A stretch of 64,000 bases of DNA from positions 868,001 to 932,000 of the forward strand of contig JAGKQI010000047.1 of the NCBI GenBank assembly GCA_018806915.1, read 5' to 3'. Position numbers and translations under genes: made by a program. This DNA comes from Phytophthora colocasiae. Its lineage: Eukaryota; Oomycota; Peronosporomycetes; Peronosporales; Peronosporaceae. Below the pieces are notes generated by a model that searched no databases, was not told where the DNA came from, and worked only from the letters and a program-made list of their open reading frames with translations. The stretch's first letter is position 1. Each line of letters begins with the position of its first letter. Below, piece by piece: positions 42,016-52,995 of the stretch.

Positions 42016-42459
42016 GCGAGCCCAATCCGCGCTCGTACAATTACGACGAATCCGAAGAAGCCAAAAAAGAAACGAAGTTCGTTGGTTGATCATGACGCGC
42101 TTCACGCGCTCAAAGAATTTCAGCTGGTCCAACATAAGGAAATTGAGATGAAAAACCTTTCAATTCAAAGAGAAGAACTGGTACTAAAGCAGAAGCGGTC
42201 CGATAAAGACGAGAAGGAATCTAAAGCTCGCATTGCAGAGTCTGCGAATGTGATGAAGCTGCAGGAGGAAGCGGAGCACCGGAGGATACTGCGGATAATT
42301 ATGCTGTTTCGTGAACGGAATAAACTGAAAGCTGAGGGTGTGTCACAGGAGAACATTGATATTGCGATGCCTCTTCCTCAACTGGATATAATCAACACCC
42401 TAGCTCCGTCAGATACGCCAGAAGCAGGTTTCGACGCTCTTCACCACCGGCATCCCTAG
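42016..42459 (+). CDS. Second ORF of the Harbinger-like element (3' part)
   Basis: The frame is open from 42,016 to TAG at 42,457-42,459 (147 residues) without an early ATG, so an upstream exon or a frameshift is likely; the ATG frame at 41,783 is in another phase. It encodes a Lys-rich block (NPKKPKKKRSSL) and a long charged helix (HALKEFQLVQHKEIEMKNL, RSDKDEKESKARIAES), like the C-terminal coiled part of the Myb/SANT helper protein of Harbinger elements. Its 3' end overlaps the transposase 3' end by 68 bp on the opposite strand. Confidence 0.45.
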   Translation, partial: ASPIRARTITTNPKKPKKKRSSLVDHDALHALKEFQLVQHKEIEMKNLSIQREELVLKQKRSDKDEKESKARIAESANVMKLQEEAEHRRILRIIMLFRERNKLKAEGVSQENIDIAMPLPQLDIINTLAPSDTPEAGFDALHHRHP

Positions 42460-43648
42460 GCAGTGGCATATTCAGCTCATCATTTTCGTCTAGGTCATTA
42501 GAGCGACCATGTCGCCTAATGTCCTCTTTCCAATCTGCAGGAATCGGCTCAGCAATCAGCAAATTATGTACTATGCAGGCAGCAGTTACGTAGCGAATAA
42601 CCTTGCGCATATCCCGACGTTTAGTTAACTTCGTGCGGATCCCATTCAAGTATTGAAATATTGTTTTTAGCAAGCCAATGCAGTGTTCCGACACAATCCG
42701 AATCTTTGCCAATTTACCATTGAAGTTTGTGTGGTTTTGGTCCATTGTACACCCCACAAGTTTTTTAAATATGGGAACCATTACTGACGAAGCCTGAAAA
42801 GCTGAGTCTCCAAGTAAATATTCTCTATGACTGAAGAATGTGTTCTGCTGTAGGATAGCTGGGCTATTCCTCCAAACGCGATTATCGTGAACTGACCCCG
42901 GCCATCCAATTACAATTTGGCGGACTCGAGCAACATCATCACAAGTAATAAGAGTATTAACAGCGTAGTAGCCCTTTCGAGAGTAGTAAGCTTCTCCATT
43001 TTTCTGAGGTTTAAATGCAAGAGGGAGAAGTGTACCATCCACCAGGCCGATGCAATTTATCAAGCTGTACTTATCACATATGCGCCGGGAAATCTCGATA
43101 CGCTCCGCCGTGCTCGGCCACGCGAGAGTGCTTGGTTCCAGCGCTAAAATTGCTCCAGAAGCTCGATACAAGTAGTTTCCAACAGTCCCCTTACCCAAAC
43201 CTAATAACTGTGCCTGCTTTGACTATGTGGCATCACTGCCGAAGCTTCCCAAACACTTCAATAGAACCAACATGTGTAATTCAGCGCCACCACGGAACGG
43301 GCAGTACCCGTTAGATGTCAAGGCTGGATGAGTCCGAACAAGTTGCACAAGACGGAAGAAGGTCTCCCGGTCCATTCGAAAGTGTTCCAAGAACTCAGTA
43401 TCGGTCAAGTATACGTCGTCGTATAGTAGCTTCTTCCATCGGTCCCCACGCCGGCGATATAATGATGGTCGATCAAAGTACCGAAATGCTAGCACACTCC
43501 TGTAGGCTGCTACGTGCAGCTCATCCAAATCGTCTTCGGTAGTGTCTTCCTCATCAACAAAAAAACGCAAAGCTGCTGCTTCCGTTCTCACAGGTATGGC
43601 AGCCTCCAATGTCCGTAGAGCTTTTTGACGCGAGCTTAGGCGAGGCAT
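42392..43648 (-). pseudogene. Harbinger-type transposase (DDE_Tnp_4) with one nonsense codon
   Basis: The ATG at 43,646-43,648 (MPRLSSRQKALRTLEAA) opens a frame that runs 141 codons to TAG at 43,223-43,225 and then continues in the same frame for 277 codons to 42,392. The two halves match a single transposase: N-terminal YDDVYLTDTEFLEHFRM and MLVLLKCLGSFGSDAT, then GLGKGTVGNYLYR (helix-turn-helix), CIGLVDGTLLPL (first Asp), GWPGSVHDNRVW (second Asp), LLGDSAFQ and RIVSEHCIGLLK (Glu). One base change would explain the stop, so inactivation is recent, unless the stop is a sequence error. Confidence 0.8.
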
Positions 43649-44121
43649 GGCGCAGGAATTTAAGTGGCGTGGGAACGAAATTTTCGACTTGTTGCTGTGC
43701 AAGCTGCAGGGGGTGTTCAATGCTCTCGGACACTCATTGGCTAAAATCTATTTCGTGGCGCGTCGCGCGGGAAAAAAAAGTTGCTCTAGCTGCGAGCATT
43801 GACAACTCCTAATATACACCAGAGCCAAATTAAATATCCAATTAACTCTTCGACAATTACTGTTGGAGTTAATTCATTTGCGATAAAATAAAATTTTGTG
43901 TTGACTATTTTATTTTGGTCGACACATATGATTTTTTGGTACCTCGAGCTCCGTAACCTCGAGCTCCATAGATTTTCCCCTATTAAGGTAACTGTCGTCT
44001 TCACAAGACGCTAAGATATATATAGAGCGCTTTTGTGCCCAAAACAGAGCAGTATTAGTCTAGTTACAATTAATTATGTGGATGTTAGAATTCCTGGTCC
44101 GATGTTCAATGTCGGCTACAA

Positions 44122-44493
44122 TAGAAGCTGCCACCAGGCAGCCTGACAGGCTATCCACGTTGGATTCCAACGCGGAAAGCAGTTCGAATCCCAACCCACG
44201 CCAATGTAGTTTTTAGTGGAGGGTTCCAACATTCAGTGAGTACTTCTTCTTTGATCAATTGTTGCAAGAAACCCTTCAGGAAAACGCCAGTAGTATAGCG
44301 TCTACCACGTAGGCCTTCAACGTAGTTCAAAGTAAATTGGTACATTGTATTGATGCTTGCTTCTCGCCAATTTCTACTACTATCCTATTCTACATTCATG
44401 GTTAAATACTATCCGCTGCTTTGTGCGAACAATGGCTATCAGAGCTTTTCGTGTGAGTCAAAACTTGCTCGAGATGCGATGATGAACTGTCGT
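44122..44493. other. Junction between the nested elements and the right inverted arm
   Basis: No gene was seen. Similarity to the left arm fades at about 44,330-44,350. A pol III B-box-like string (AGTTCGAATCCC) occurs near 44,173 but no tRNA fold can be drawn around it. Confidence 0.5.
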
Positions 44494-45003
44494 TTACGAC
44501 GACATCACAGACGCTCGGCACGGAGCCGTCCACGCGGGACTCGACGTCTTGCGGATCGACCCCGTACACTGGCCTGATAGCGGCCCCATCACCTTGGCGC
44601 TGATCGACTCGTGGCCAAGGAACTCCAGTACATCCAGCAGGTCGCGCGCCACCGGATGATTCAAAATGTCCATGACGATCTGGGCCAGCACCTGGCGCCG
44701 CTCGTCCAGTAGCGCCTGGTTGTCTGCTAGAATGAGCGTCATGAGTCCGTCGGCCGGCAGCGGCGTCAACGATTCGCCCATGACCGACACCAGCGCCGAG
44801 TGGAGCTGCTTGAACTCGCTAAAGCGTCGGCTAATGACGTACTCGTGGCTGAAACCTTCTTCGACAGGCCCACGTGGAGACGAGAAGGTGCTGGTGTTGC
44901 CACGCTGCACGTGCAGCACGTACATCCACGCGTTGGTGGCCATGTCCTGGACGACCTCGGTGATCTCCACCTGTTGTTGAGGCGTGAAGCTTTCGTACGG
45001 CAT
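44494..45003 (-). CDS. PX-domain protein, right copy
   Basis: This 169-residue protein is the inverted twin of 33,520-34,029, differing at two positions (VQDMATNAW for VQDTATNAW and RDLLDVLEF for RDLPDVLEF). The PX phosphoinositide motif SRRFSEFKQL and the Pro loop are unchanged, so both copies should be functional membrane-binding proteins. The ATG context and the CTA/CAG-rich leader are also duplicated. Because the right arm is the likely source, this copy may be the original. Confidence 0.8.
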   Translation of the reverse strand: MPYESFTPQQQVEITEVVQDMATNAWMYVLHVQRGNTSTFSSPRGPVEEGFSHEYVISRRFSEFKQLHSALVSVMGESLTPLPADGLMTLILADNQALLDERRQVLAQIVMDILNHPVARDLLDVLEFLGHESISAKVMGPLSGQCTGSIRKTSSPAWTAPCRASVMSS

Positions 45004-47490
45004 ACTTGAGACTGTGGTGGAAGGGAAGGTGTAGTAGTAGTAGTAGTAGTAGTGGTGGTGAAGCTGTTGCTGCTGCTGCTGCTAACTTGCGAGTTGCTAC
45101 GGCCTGCGTGAAGGAGGGAGTTTTACGGTTGTGTTTGTGGTGGCTGCTGCTGCAAAGTGCTCGAAATGTGCAATGGCAGCCAAGTCGCCGCACGCGATGA
45201 GCTCGGCCACCACCAACAGACAGACGACGAGCTAATCCTGCCTTGACCGACGATCGAGAGAGGAAGAGGGCGCGCGTCTCTCCGCCTGCTGGAGCTCTTG
45301 CCCCAGTCGTCGACACGTTCGACAGTTGAACGCAGAAAGTGGATCGGCTGGCGCCTTTCGAGCTTTTCACTTGCTCTTTGTGAGTGAGAATGTCGCGGAA
45401 TGCCAAAACTTTAGGCGAATGTTGGCTAATGTGCCGCCTCTAGCCACAAATTTGGCGTGCATTTTGCAGTTTTGCAGCTTGCAGCTTGCAGCTGGACGGC
45501 GGATAGGCTTTGCTGCCCGATGGCGTGGGCTGGACTCCAGCTTGGAGCTCGCTCGGCTCTTGCTCCCGGTGTTGCGGTCGTCGTTTCGCCAGCCCCAGCT
45601 TTCGTGCGCTCGGCTGGCGGCAGTGCTCGTGTCATACGGACCGAAAGGGCTAGAGTCTCTTGGAGTCGGGATATTCCCGCTGTAGGTAACGGGGAAGCCC
45701 CACACGCGGCAGAACGCACGTATGTATCGCCGAATGCGGTGTCTAGCAAACCTTTGCGTCTGATGCCGCAACAAGTCGCGAATAGCCCGAATCCGTAGAA
45801 ACGGAATACAAGTATGCTACCTGTACCTGGTTCTGTTTTTGGGTTTCCATGAATAACAAGGTTCAACGCGAATGCTTTACTCGATTCAATGGCATTCAGT
45901 GTGATGTAGGACAATTCTTGGAAGTCCTTGCGTGGCAAACAGGCGCCGACAAGCGGAAGAGCTCCGCAGCCTGTTTGCCATTGTGGCGGACCAACTAACC
46001 ATGATGTCGAGCTGATGTCGATTGAGAGAGGCATGGGCCGCCCCAGCAGGCAAACAACCCGGAGCTACAAACGTCGAAGAAGGCACGCCATGCTGATACG
46101 GTGCACCAGCGAGTCTGGCGCCATCTCTCGGCGGTTTATGTACGGCGTGCGTCGCTTGGGTAAACTCGCGTCTCCATCATCATGCCAGGCGAGTTTCATG
46201 TACAGATGATAATCCATCCGAGTTGTTGGGATATTCTAAACTCAAATACCCTGTAAAATCAAACGTTCAACCGATCGTTGAGTTCTACAGGGATAGCATG
46301 GCATTGCATTTGATCTTCTCACTGTTACTCTAAAAGCCTCATTGAAACCGATTCCCAAATCTGGATCGGAGTACAGAGGATTCTGGCTACGGAGTCAGCA
46401 TTACCAGGACGAGTTGTGAGTTACATGTACTTCCCTGCTAAAGCTTGATTCAGTGTCGAGCAGCAAAATGTGCCGAGGCAGCAAGCACAGCAGGCCGAGA
46501 GCCTCAACTGCGATGGCTCTGCAACTTTTCCCACCAACTATGGTTACAACAGTAACTTTTGGAAAACTGTCATTGCTCTTGATAGACTTCAAACTGCAAG
46601 TTGTTGCAACGCAACGCTTTCTTGGAGGCCTACCATACTGAAAAGGGTCTGCAGCAACACGTTTCGCTGTTGCCTGCCGCCAAGCAGCATGTTCAAAGAG
46701 GGTCAACTGGCGATGGGTTCTCCGTACAAATGGCAGGGTAACCCTGAGGGTTCGCCCCTTATCTGTCCGCTCCTTGACGTGGCTCGTACGCTCGTCGTCT
46801 CTTGTGTCGCGCCACGCAGATCGCTCTGGTGGGGTCCTGGGTTGGTCTATGCTCTTCAAGCGTTGGATAACCTGCAACTTCAAAGACGAAGAAGGCTTCG
46901 TCGATTGAAGCTGTTTGCTGCTGCACCGGCAGCATCTTGCCACGCGGCAGTCGCTGGTGCTGGTATCAGTGTCGGAAGTTCATCTGACAGATTTTCAATT
47001 GAAAGGTTGACAATTCCGCCAGTATTTTGAACGGCACTGATGCCCAGCATAAGGCCAATTTTTGCTACGTGAGGTGAGAATCCTGGTGCTTTCAACTCGC
47101 AATTCACGTGGTGGACACACTGACGCCAGTCCCGGCATCGAGCTCAGCTCACATCTGGCAAAAGCTTTGCTCTGCTCTGCTCTCTCAGCGTGGTGCCCGC
47201 CATCGTCTCCTACATGGAAATCCACCTGAAAATGCAGATCGATATTTCTATTGTCACATTTGGTGACTTTGGTAAGCCCGAGCTCTTGTCCGGTCCGGAC
47301 ACTTGAGCCCCACAATCGGAGGAGTCTCGAGCAATGTCATGTCACTGCGCACTCGGGTTCGATGTGTGGGTCCAAAGTAATGACCGGATAACTGCGTCCC
47401 CTACATTCGTCCTGCCTGTCCAAAAGCACCAAGAAATGGCAAAACCCACAACACCTCGACTCATTTCAATTGTGACGGCGACTTCTGTTA
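45004..47490. other. Duplicated non-coding stretch of the right arm
   Basis: This is the counterpart of 30,999-33,519. It contains the same unsupported open frames and small indels relative to the left arm, for example near 45,985-46,040, where the right copy lacks short stretches. No gene is supported. Confidence 0.5.
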
Positions 47491-47495
47491 CTAAT

Positions 47496-47742
47496 TGTAA
47501 AGTAAGCAGGCAGATAGGAGCGAGCAACCGCAGTAGCGGAGAAGACCAAAACACACTTGTTTTCCACGGAGAAGCTTTGGGATTGAGGGGGAAACCTCGC
47601 AGGTGACAACCCCCTCTATAGTTAAGAACACGCAGTATCCTAACTGTCATATGTAAGATAGTCACTCGAGAACTGAGACTGGGCACAGGCTTCTTCAACT
47701 CTGGAGCTGGAAGCTGACGGAGCTCGACACGTCATCTCCACA
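47496..47742 (-). repeat. 3' LTR of the copia element
   Basis: 247 bp, TG...CA ended, appears identical to the 5' LTR. The target copy CTAAT is at 47,491-47,495. Confidence 0.93.
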
Positions 47743-47811
47743 CTCCCACTTCGAGTCCGCAGCTATGCCTGCAGTAATTCGCTTCATCTCCATCTCTTTG
47801 TAGTTCGCAAA

Positions 47812-50800
47812 CTACTCATGACCGTCTGCATTGCTATCCTCAATAGCCAGCGGCAACGGTACAACGTTCAACCGCTCTCGAAACTTTCGAAACAGAGTAG
47901 GACCCAGAGCCTTCGTAAAGATGTCAGCGAGGTTCTCCGCTGACGGGCAGTAGCAAACTTTGAACTCTCCACGCTCGTGGAAGTCCCGAACTTTGTGGTA
48001 CTTCAGATCTACACTCTTCGTCTTGTAGTTGCCCTTTATTCCGGTCAACACGGTAATAGTAGCCTGGTTGTCCTGGTACAGGATGGTAGGGTAGTGGCGC
48101 TTGAGCTTCAGCTCCTTGCACAGGTTGTGCGTCCATATTATCATCGTTGGGCATTCGCTTGCAGCAACGAACTCAGCACAGCACGTGTCGTCAGTAACAA
48201 TCCGCTGCTTGCGGGACTTGTACGCGTAAGTACAGCCATTAAGCTGCAACACGTAGCCTGAGATGGAGTGTCTGTCCTCCTTCTCATTCCCAAGATCCGC
48301 ATCTGCATATGCCACAAAGTGCAAGTCAGGCGTCTCCTTCTTTTCCCACACCAGTCCGTAGTCCATAGTTCCATGCAAGTACCGCAGCACTCGCTTGCCC
48401 ATTGTGTAGTTCTCATGCGTGTAGTTGTTCAAGTACTTCCCCAGAGTGCGTACAGCGTTAGCCAGATCAGGACGTGTGCACTGCACTAGGTACTGTAAAC
48501 AGCCAACCAAGGCTCGATAAGGAACATTAGGATCATTTAAATCTTCCGCATCAGACGTTGCAGTCATCGGCAAAGCACCAAGAGTCTGTGGGGTAGCCAC
48601 AGCTCTGCAATTTTCCATGCCAAACCGACTGAGAATCTTCTCAACTTGGCTTCGCTGCGAGATCCACATCGCTTGGCCCACGATATAGTTGATCTCCATA
48701 CCCAGCAGCAAGCTCACCGATCCCAAGTCTTTGGTCTTGAACTTAGCTTCAAGCTCACTTAGTACTAACTTGACGTTCTCGGCTTTCGCGGCAATGATAA
48801 CATCGTCCACGTACACAGTCAGAAAGATAGGGCTTCCTCTCACTACACGCCAGTAAACACCATTATCCATCTTCGAACGTTTAAATCCACATGATCGTAA
48901 GTGTTCATCAAGTAGCTCGTACCAAATCAACGGAGCTTGTTTCAATCCATACAGACTACGTAATAATCTGCAAACACGGCCACTTCCATCGTTAAAATAC
49001 TCAGGGATCTCCATATAAATTTCAACATCCTCCCCAAGCGGGCCATTCAAGAAGGCCGTAACAAAGTCAATGTGTTCACACTCTAGATCATAGTGTAATG
49101 CCAGCAACAACACCAACTTGACAGCTTCTTGCGAAACAAAAGGCGCATAGGTTTCCCAGAAATCCACCCCGTAACGCTGTTGACAGCCCTTGATAGTGAT
49201 CCGTGCACGATGACGAATTACTTCACCCTTCGGGTTCCGTTTCCGCACGAAGATCCACTTGCTAGTCAACACCTTCTTGCCCTTTGGACGATCCACCAAT
49301 TTCCAGGTGTTGTTGCGCTTCAAGTCTGTGTACTCCTTCTCCAAAGCCTCCTTCCACTTTTCAGCATCAGGAGCTTGAAGAGCCTCCTGAACACTTTGAG
49401 GTTCAGCCGCTCGCGTGGCGTCGTCTCTCCACCCATCGGCTTCGTCGTCTGCTTCACTATCCGTATCAATAAAACCTTCGTAAGCCGTAATGCGCCCCAA
49501 TAATTCTGCGGGATCACCAAAACTAACACCATCGTCTTCGATATCACCCGTTTCAATTTCAACACTCGCAAAATTACCACTGTCCTGGTCTCCCACTGAA
49601 GGTGAAGATTCTCGATCCGTTGGCGTTCTGGTTGCTGCTAATTGACTGCTGTTAGGCGAGTCTGCAACCCCATCTACACCTTCTTCACGATATTGAACCT
49701 CCCGCTGTGAAGGCGCACCTTCTAGTTGAAGTACATCCTCGGATGTCGACAGATCTCCTGCCTCAGCAGAATCCGCCGGAACCTCTAGCTCACTCTCAGG
49801 CCAACAACCAGGCGCACCTGACGTGACAAGAGCAGCAGGTCCACTTCGTTCTCCAGAACGACAACCAAAACCAGCATACATTTCACGGCGTTGACGCTTC
49901 GATGGACCATCAATCTCATCTTGAGCATTCCTCTTTTTATCGGGCACTTCTCGATTTAAGACTGGTAAACGCACGTACGGGATGATAGTAGGCAAAACAT
50001 GCCTCCCTCGACCATAACGATTGGATAGCAACTTGGCTACATAGGAAGACTCCACTGTCCAGTCCTCTTCAAATTCCACTGAACGAACTTCCACAATGTT
50101 TCCAGTTATCAGGTGTAAGACTCGGTAGCTCTCAGAATGCTTTGCGTACCCCACAAACAGTCCTGGCTTACCCGGATTCTCCAGTTTGCTTGAACGCAAT
50201 ACCTTTGGCGTGAAGATGAACACAATACAGCCCCACGTCCGCAGTGAGGTCAAGTCTGGTCGTTCTCCAAACCTACGAGAGTACGGAGTCTCTCCACCGA
50301 GTGCAGTGTTTCCGCTGATGTTCATCACTTCAAGTGCAAAATAAAATGCTTCACCCCAAAGTAGCCACGGCATATTGGCCGCTGTCAACAAACATCGAAC
50401 ACGAGATAGCACCACGCCATTCATTCTCTCGACTAAGCCATTTTCTTCCGGACTATACGAATTCGTCGTCGTATACTCAATACCATTGGACCGGAGAAAC
50501 AACTTCAGTTTGTTGTTGAAGAGCTCCTTGCCTTGATCGGAGTTGAACACCTCAATGTTGTTCCCTTGCGCAAGCACCCACTTTAAGTGCTCCATGACCG
50601 CATCTGATGCATTCTCCTTTCGATACAGTAGAAACCCCCACAAGTAGCGACTGGCTTCGTCCTGAACTAACTGGAAATGCTTGTATCCATCATAAGTGAT
50701 TTCATCCACATAGTCCATGTCACTCATCAACTTCTGGAATGGTTGAGTCACTCGGCGAGTTACAGTCTTCTTATAGGACATGCGAATCATCTTTGCAGCT

Positions 50801-52953
50801 ATACACGACCAGCAAGGTGAATTAGTAGCCACCGTTTGACTACTAGCAGCCTCCATACCAGTAGCGACTTCATCTCGAACCATTCGCTGAATTGCAGGCG
50901 AATTTAAGTGACCAAGACGCAAATGCCAGCGTTCTAATGAAGTTGTATCTCTCTTCTTGAGTTGCACCAGTACCTTCGAGTTACTGGGTTGCTGGAGGAT
51001 TTCACTCTGTTGTCGAACTTCACTTTGCACCGTATACACAGCCACTGCAGTCGCCTTTAAGCGGTACCGACGATTAGTCTTTACCAGCAGAAGCTCAGTG
51101 CAGTCCTTTCGTAACCAACACACACGCTGAGTATTGATGAAACCATACTTCACGGTCCATCCATTATTCTCCAACATGTCCTGACTCAGCAGGTTGTCAG
51201 GTGCATTGGGGGAGATCAGCACATTTGTAAACGGAAGGGTCATTTCAGCATGCGGGGATTTGTTGTTCGTCACCCTCAGCGTTATGTCACCAACGTATTC
51301 ATCCTCTCGAGAATTGCCATCATATCCCTGAAAGAAATGCACTTCGTCCTTGCGAATATTGTGCAGCAGAGATCGTTGATTGCACACATGCACGTCACTA
51401 GCTGAATCAAGTACCCACTCCACTTCAGTACCAGAAGGAGTCTTTACGGATGTAGACGCAACAACAGAAGCGCCACGAACACCACAACTTAGTCCACTTG
51501 TCTTCTTAACTTCACGCTTCTCATCATTGCGACTCTTCTTGTTTTCCCATCGCTTGAACTCCGAGGTAGCAGGACGAGGCGAGGAAGATTCAGTCTTCAA
51601 ATGAGGGCAATTAGGGCGAATATGTCCCACTTCGCCACATTCATGACAAGTGCGAGTCTCTTGTTTCTTTCCTCCTTCGTTCTTTTGCTTAGCCTTGTAT
51701 CGACCTTTGCCTTTCCTTTGCTTGCCTTTACTTTGATTAGAATTCTGCTTCGATTGCTGCGAGTCATCTTTTGCTTGCTTCCCACATGAGCAAACATGAG
51801 CAGGATTTGCTCCCGCTTCAACTGCAACACGTTCATCTAAGGCTGACTCAGCACGCAATGCATTCATAACCTGCACAGCCGTAGGGACAGGTCGTACTCC
51901 ACCACCGTCTCGCACAACGTAATGCTTGGAAAATTGACGTACAACATCACGGTGAGTTCTCGACACATGTCCGAGCAAAGTCTCCGCGAAGTCCTCATCA
52001 GAAATCGCCTTGCCGTAGTGAAGAAGCTGCCGTCGTAAACTCTCCATTTCCCGCAGCCACTGATCCATGTTTTTGTCAGTAGTATAGCGGTTGGATACGA
52101 ACTCGTCTCTAGTAAAGATATAATTCGAGTATTCACGCTTCGTTTGTCTGTCGACGAAGCGGTTCCACATAGCTTCTGCAGTTCCCTCTTGACAGATCAT
52201 TTCTGCATCAGCCGGTGGCACGCCCTGCAAAATGGCTTCGCGAGCAGCATTATCTCGAGCCTCCAAATCTGCCAGGTCTACAATACCATGGGCATCTATA
52301 CGATACGAGCCATCCACTACACACCAGCAGCCAAGTCGGGTTAAAAACGCACGAAGCTGCACGCTGTATAAATCAAAACTTCGCTTCATCACTGGTGGTT
52401 TATACGAAATGTCCAGCTTTAATGAAGCCGACCCAGCTTGTGGTACACCAGCACCGGTTTGAACTACACGAGATGTTCCAAACCCAGGGAACGATACTCC
52501 AGTTGCAGCTTGAGATACTCCAGCACTGCCATACAAACCAGCTCTAGCTCCTCTGGTAGCCGTAGCACTCACGCCAAAAGGACCAGCGAAAGAGGCAGTT
52601 ATTCCACTTCCACTTCCTAGACCACTACTTGACACTAGCCCAGTACCCGACACTTCCAGTACACCGGGAAGTCCACGTGAAAGACCGCCAAAAGAACCTC
52701 CTAGTAGTCCACCTATGCCACCAGTAACAGAATCTCCACTGGATATAGACGCAGGCAAAGTTCCGGTGAAACCTCCACCAGATCCTGATTGTTGGGCTAA
52801 TGTAGCCATAACACTTGTGTTTACAGGTAGCAAACGTGTAGTGTCACCTCCAGAGACTAATTGCTGTACACGTGCCGCTCCACCCGAATCGGTTGTCATG
52901 TATCCCGTCGCAGGTGGCGGCGTTCCTTGATGTTGTGGTTGGGCTCCACTCAT
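47812..52953 (-). CDS. Copia Gag-Pol polyprotein
   Basis: The ATG at 52,951-52,953 opens 1713 residues without interruption; the longer frame starts with TTG. In order: a Gly/Ser-rich N-terminus of about 170 residues (GGIGGLLGGSFGGLSRG), the Gag region (to about 400), a zinc knuckle CHECGEVGHIRPNC, aspartic protease WVLDSASDVHVCN, integrase with the HHCC part (WHLRLGHLNSPAIQ...CWSC) and catalytic core (SDMDYVDEITYDGYKHF, FNSDQGKELF), reverse transcriptase (KWIFVRKRNPKGEV, TVYVDDVIIAAK), and RNase H (VAYADADLGN, ADIFTKAL). Integrase before reverse transcriptase is the Ty1/copia order. All catalytic signatures that I can see are intact, so the copy may be active. Confidence 0.93.
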   Translation of the reverse strand: MSGAQPQHQGTPPPATGYMTTDSGGAARVQQLVSGGDTTRLLPVNTSVMATLAQQSGSGGGFTGTLPASISSGDSVTGGIGGLLGGSFGGLSRGLPGVLEVSGTGLVSSSGLGSGSGITASFAGPFGVSATATRGARAGLYGSAGVSQAATGVSFPGFGTSRVVQTGAGVPQAGSASLKLDISYKPPVMKRSFDLYSVQLRAFLTRLGCWCVVDGSYRIDAHGIVDLADLEARDNAAREAILQGVPPADAEMICQEGTAEAMWNRFVDRQTKREYSNYIFTRDEFVSNRYTTDKNMDQWLREMESLRRQLLHYGKAISDEDFAETLLGHVSRTHRDVVRQFSKHYVVRDGGGVRPVPTAVQVMNALRAESALDERVAVEAGANPAHVCSCGKQAKDDSQQSKQNSNQSKGKQRKGKGRYKAKQKNEGGKKQETRTCHECGEVGHIRPNCPHLKTESSSPRPATSEFKRWENKKSRNDEKREVKKTSGLSCGVRGASVVASTSVKTPSGTEVEWVLDSASDVHVCNQRSLLHNIRKDEVHFFQGYDGNSREDEYVGDITLRVTNNKSPHAEMTLPFTNVLISPNAPDNLLSQDMLENNGWTVKYGFINTQRVCWLRKDCTELLLVKTNRRYRLKATAVAVYTVQSEVRQQSEILQQPSNSKVLVQLKKRDTTSLERWHLRLGHLNSPAIQRMVRDEVATGMEAASSQTVATNSPCWSCIAAKMIRMSYKKTVTRRVTQPFQKLMSDMDYVDEITYDGYKHFQLVQDEASRYLWGFLLYRKENASDAVMEHLKWVLAQGNNIEVFNSDQGKELFNNKLKLFLRSNGIEYTTTNSYSPEENGLVERMNGVVLSRVRCLLTAANMPWLLWGEAFYFALEVMNISGNTALGGETPYSRRFGERPDLTSLRTWGCIVFIFTPKVLRSSKLENPGKPGLFVGYAKHSESYRVLHLITGNIVEVRSVEFEEDWTVESSYVAKLLSNRYGRGRHVLPTIIPYVRLPVLNREVPDKKRNAQDEIDGPSKRQRREMYAGFGCRSGERSGPAALVTSGAPGCWPESELEVPADSAEAGDLSTSEDVLQLEGAPSQREVQYREEGVDGVADSPNSSQLAATRTPTDRESSPSVGDQDSGNFASVEIETGDIEDDGVSFGDPAELLGRITAYEGFIDTDSEADDEADGWRDDATRAAEPQSVQEALQAPDAEKWKEALEKEYTDLKRNNTWKLVDRPKGKKVLTSKWIFVRKRNPKGEVIRHRARITIKGCQQRYGVDFWETYAPFVSQEAVKLVLLLALHYDLECEHIDFVTAFLNGPLGEDVEIYMEIPEYFNDGSGRVCRLLRSLYGLKQAPLIWYELLDEHLRSCGFKRSKMDNGVYWRVVRGSPIFLTVYVDDVIIAAKAENVKLVLSELEAKFKTKDLGSVSLLLGMEINYIVGQAMWISQRSQVEKILSRFGMENCRAVATPQTLGALPMTATSDAEDLNDPNVPYRALVGCLQYLVQCTRPDLANAVRTLGKYLNNYTHENYTMGKRVLRYLHGTMDYGLVWEKKETPDLHFVAYADADLGNEKEDRHSISGYVLQLNGCTYAYKSRKQRIVTDDTCCAEFVAASECPTMIIWTHNLCKELKLKRHYPTILYQDNQATITVLTGIKGNYKTKSVDLKYHKVRDFHERGEFKVCYCPSAENLADIFTKALGPTLFRKFRERLNVVPLPLAIEDSNADGHE

Positions 52954-52995
52954 TGCAGTCGCGAAAGGCTCCAAACGCAGTTGGGCTCAATAACC

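Larger units (their letters stand above)
41504..43980 (-). mobile_element. PIF/Harbinger-like transposon with ~157-bp inverted ends
   Basis: The two ends are about 157 bp (left 41,504-41,661; right 43,824-43,980) and nearly identical inverted repeats starting GGGGAAAATCTATGGAGCTC. The hexamer TATTAA stands directly on both sides (41,498-41,503 and 43,981-43,986). The interior carries a DDE_Tnp_4-type transposase on the minus strand and a second convergent frame on the plus strand, the two-gene layout of Harbinger elements. The canonical Harbinger duplication is 3 bp (TWA), so a 6-bp flank and such long ends are unusual. It is inserted in an older TA-flanked element. Confidence 0.8.
40797..44121 (-). 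mobile_element. TA-flanked DNA transposon interrupted by a nested element
   Basis: Perfect 28-bp inverted repeats (40,797-40,824 and 44,094-44,121, beginning TTGTAGCCGACATTGAAC) are flanked by TA at 40,795-40,796 and 44,122-44,123, as in Tc1/mariner-type elements. Inside are a short N-terminal transposase-like frame and the Harbinger-like element at 41,504-43,980. Without the insertion the outer element would be about 850 bp, so it was already deleted or a short derivative. A tandem duplication (TAACAGCAGGCTTTGTACGA, at 41,149 and 41,182) lies within it. Confidence 0.75.

Noticed and set aside
44130..44215. tRNA-like B-box string (AGTTCGAATCCC)
   Set aside because: No acceptor, D or T stem can be paired around it on either strand.
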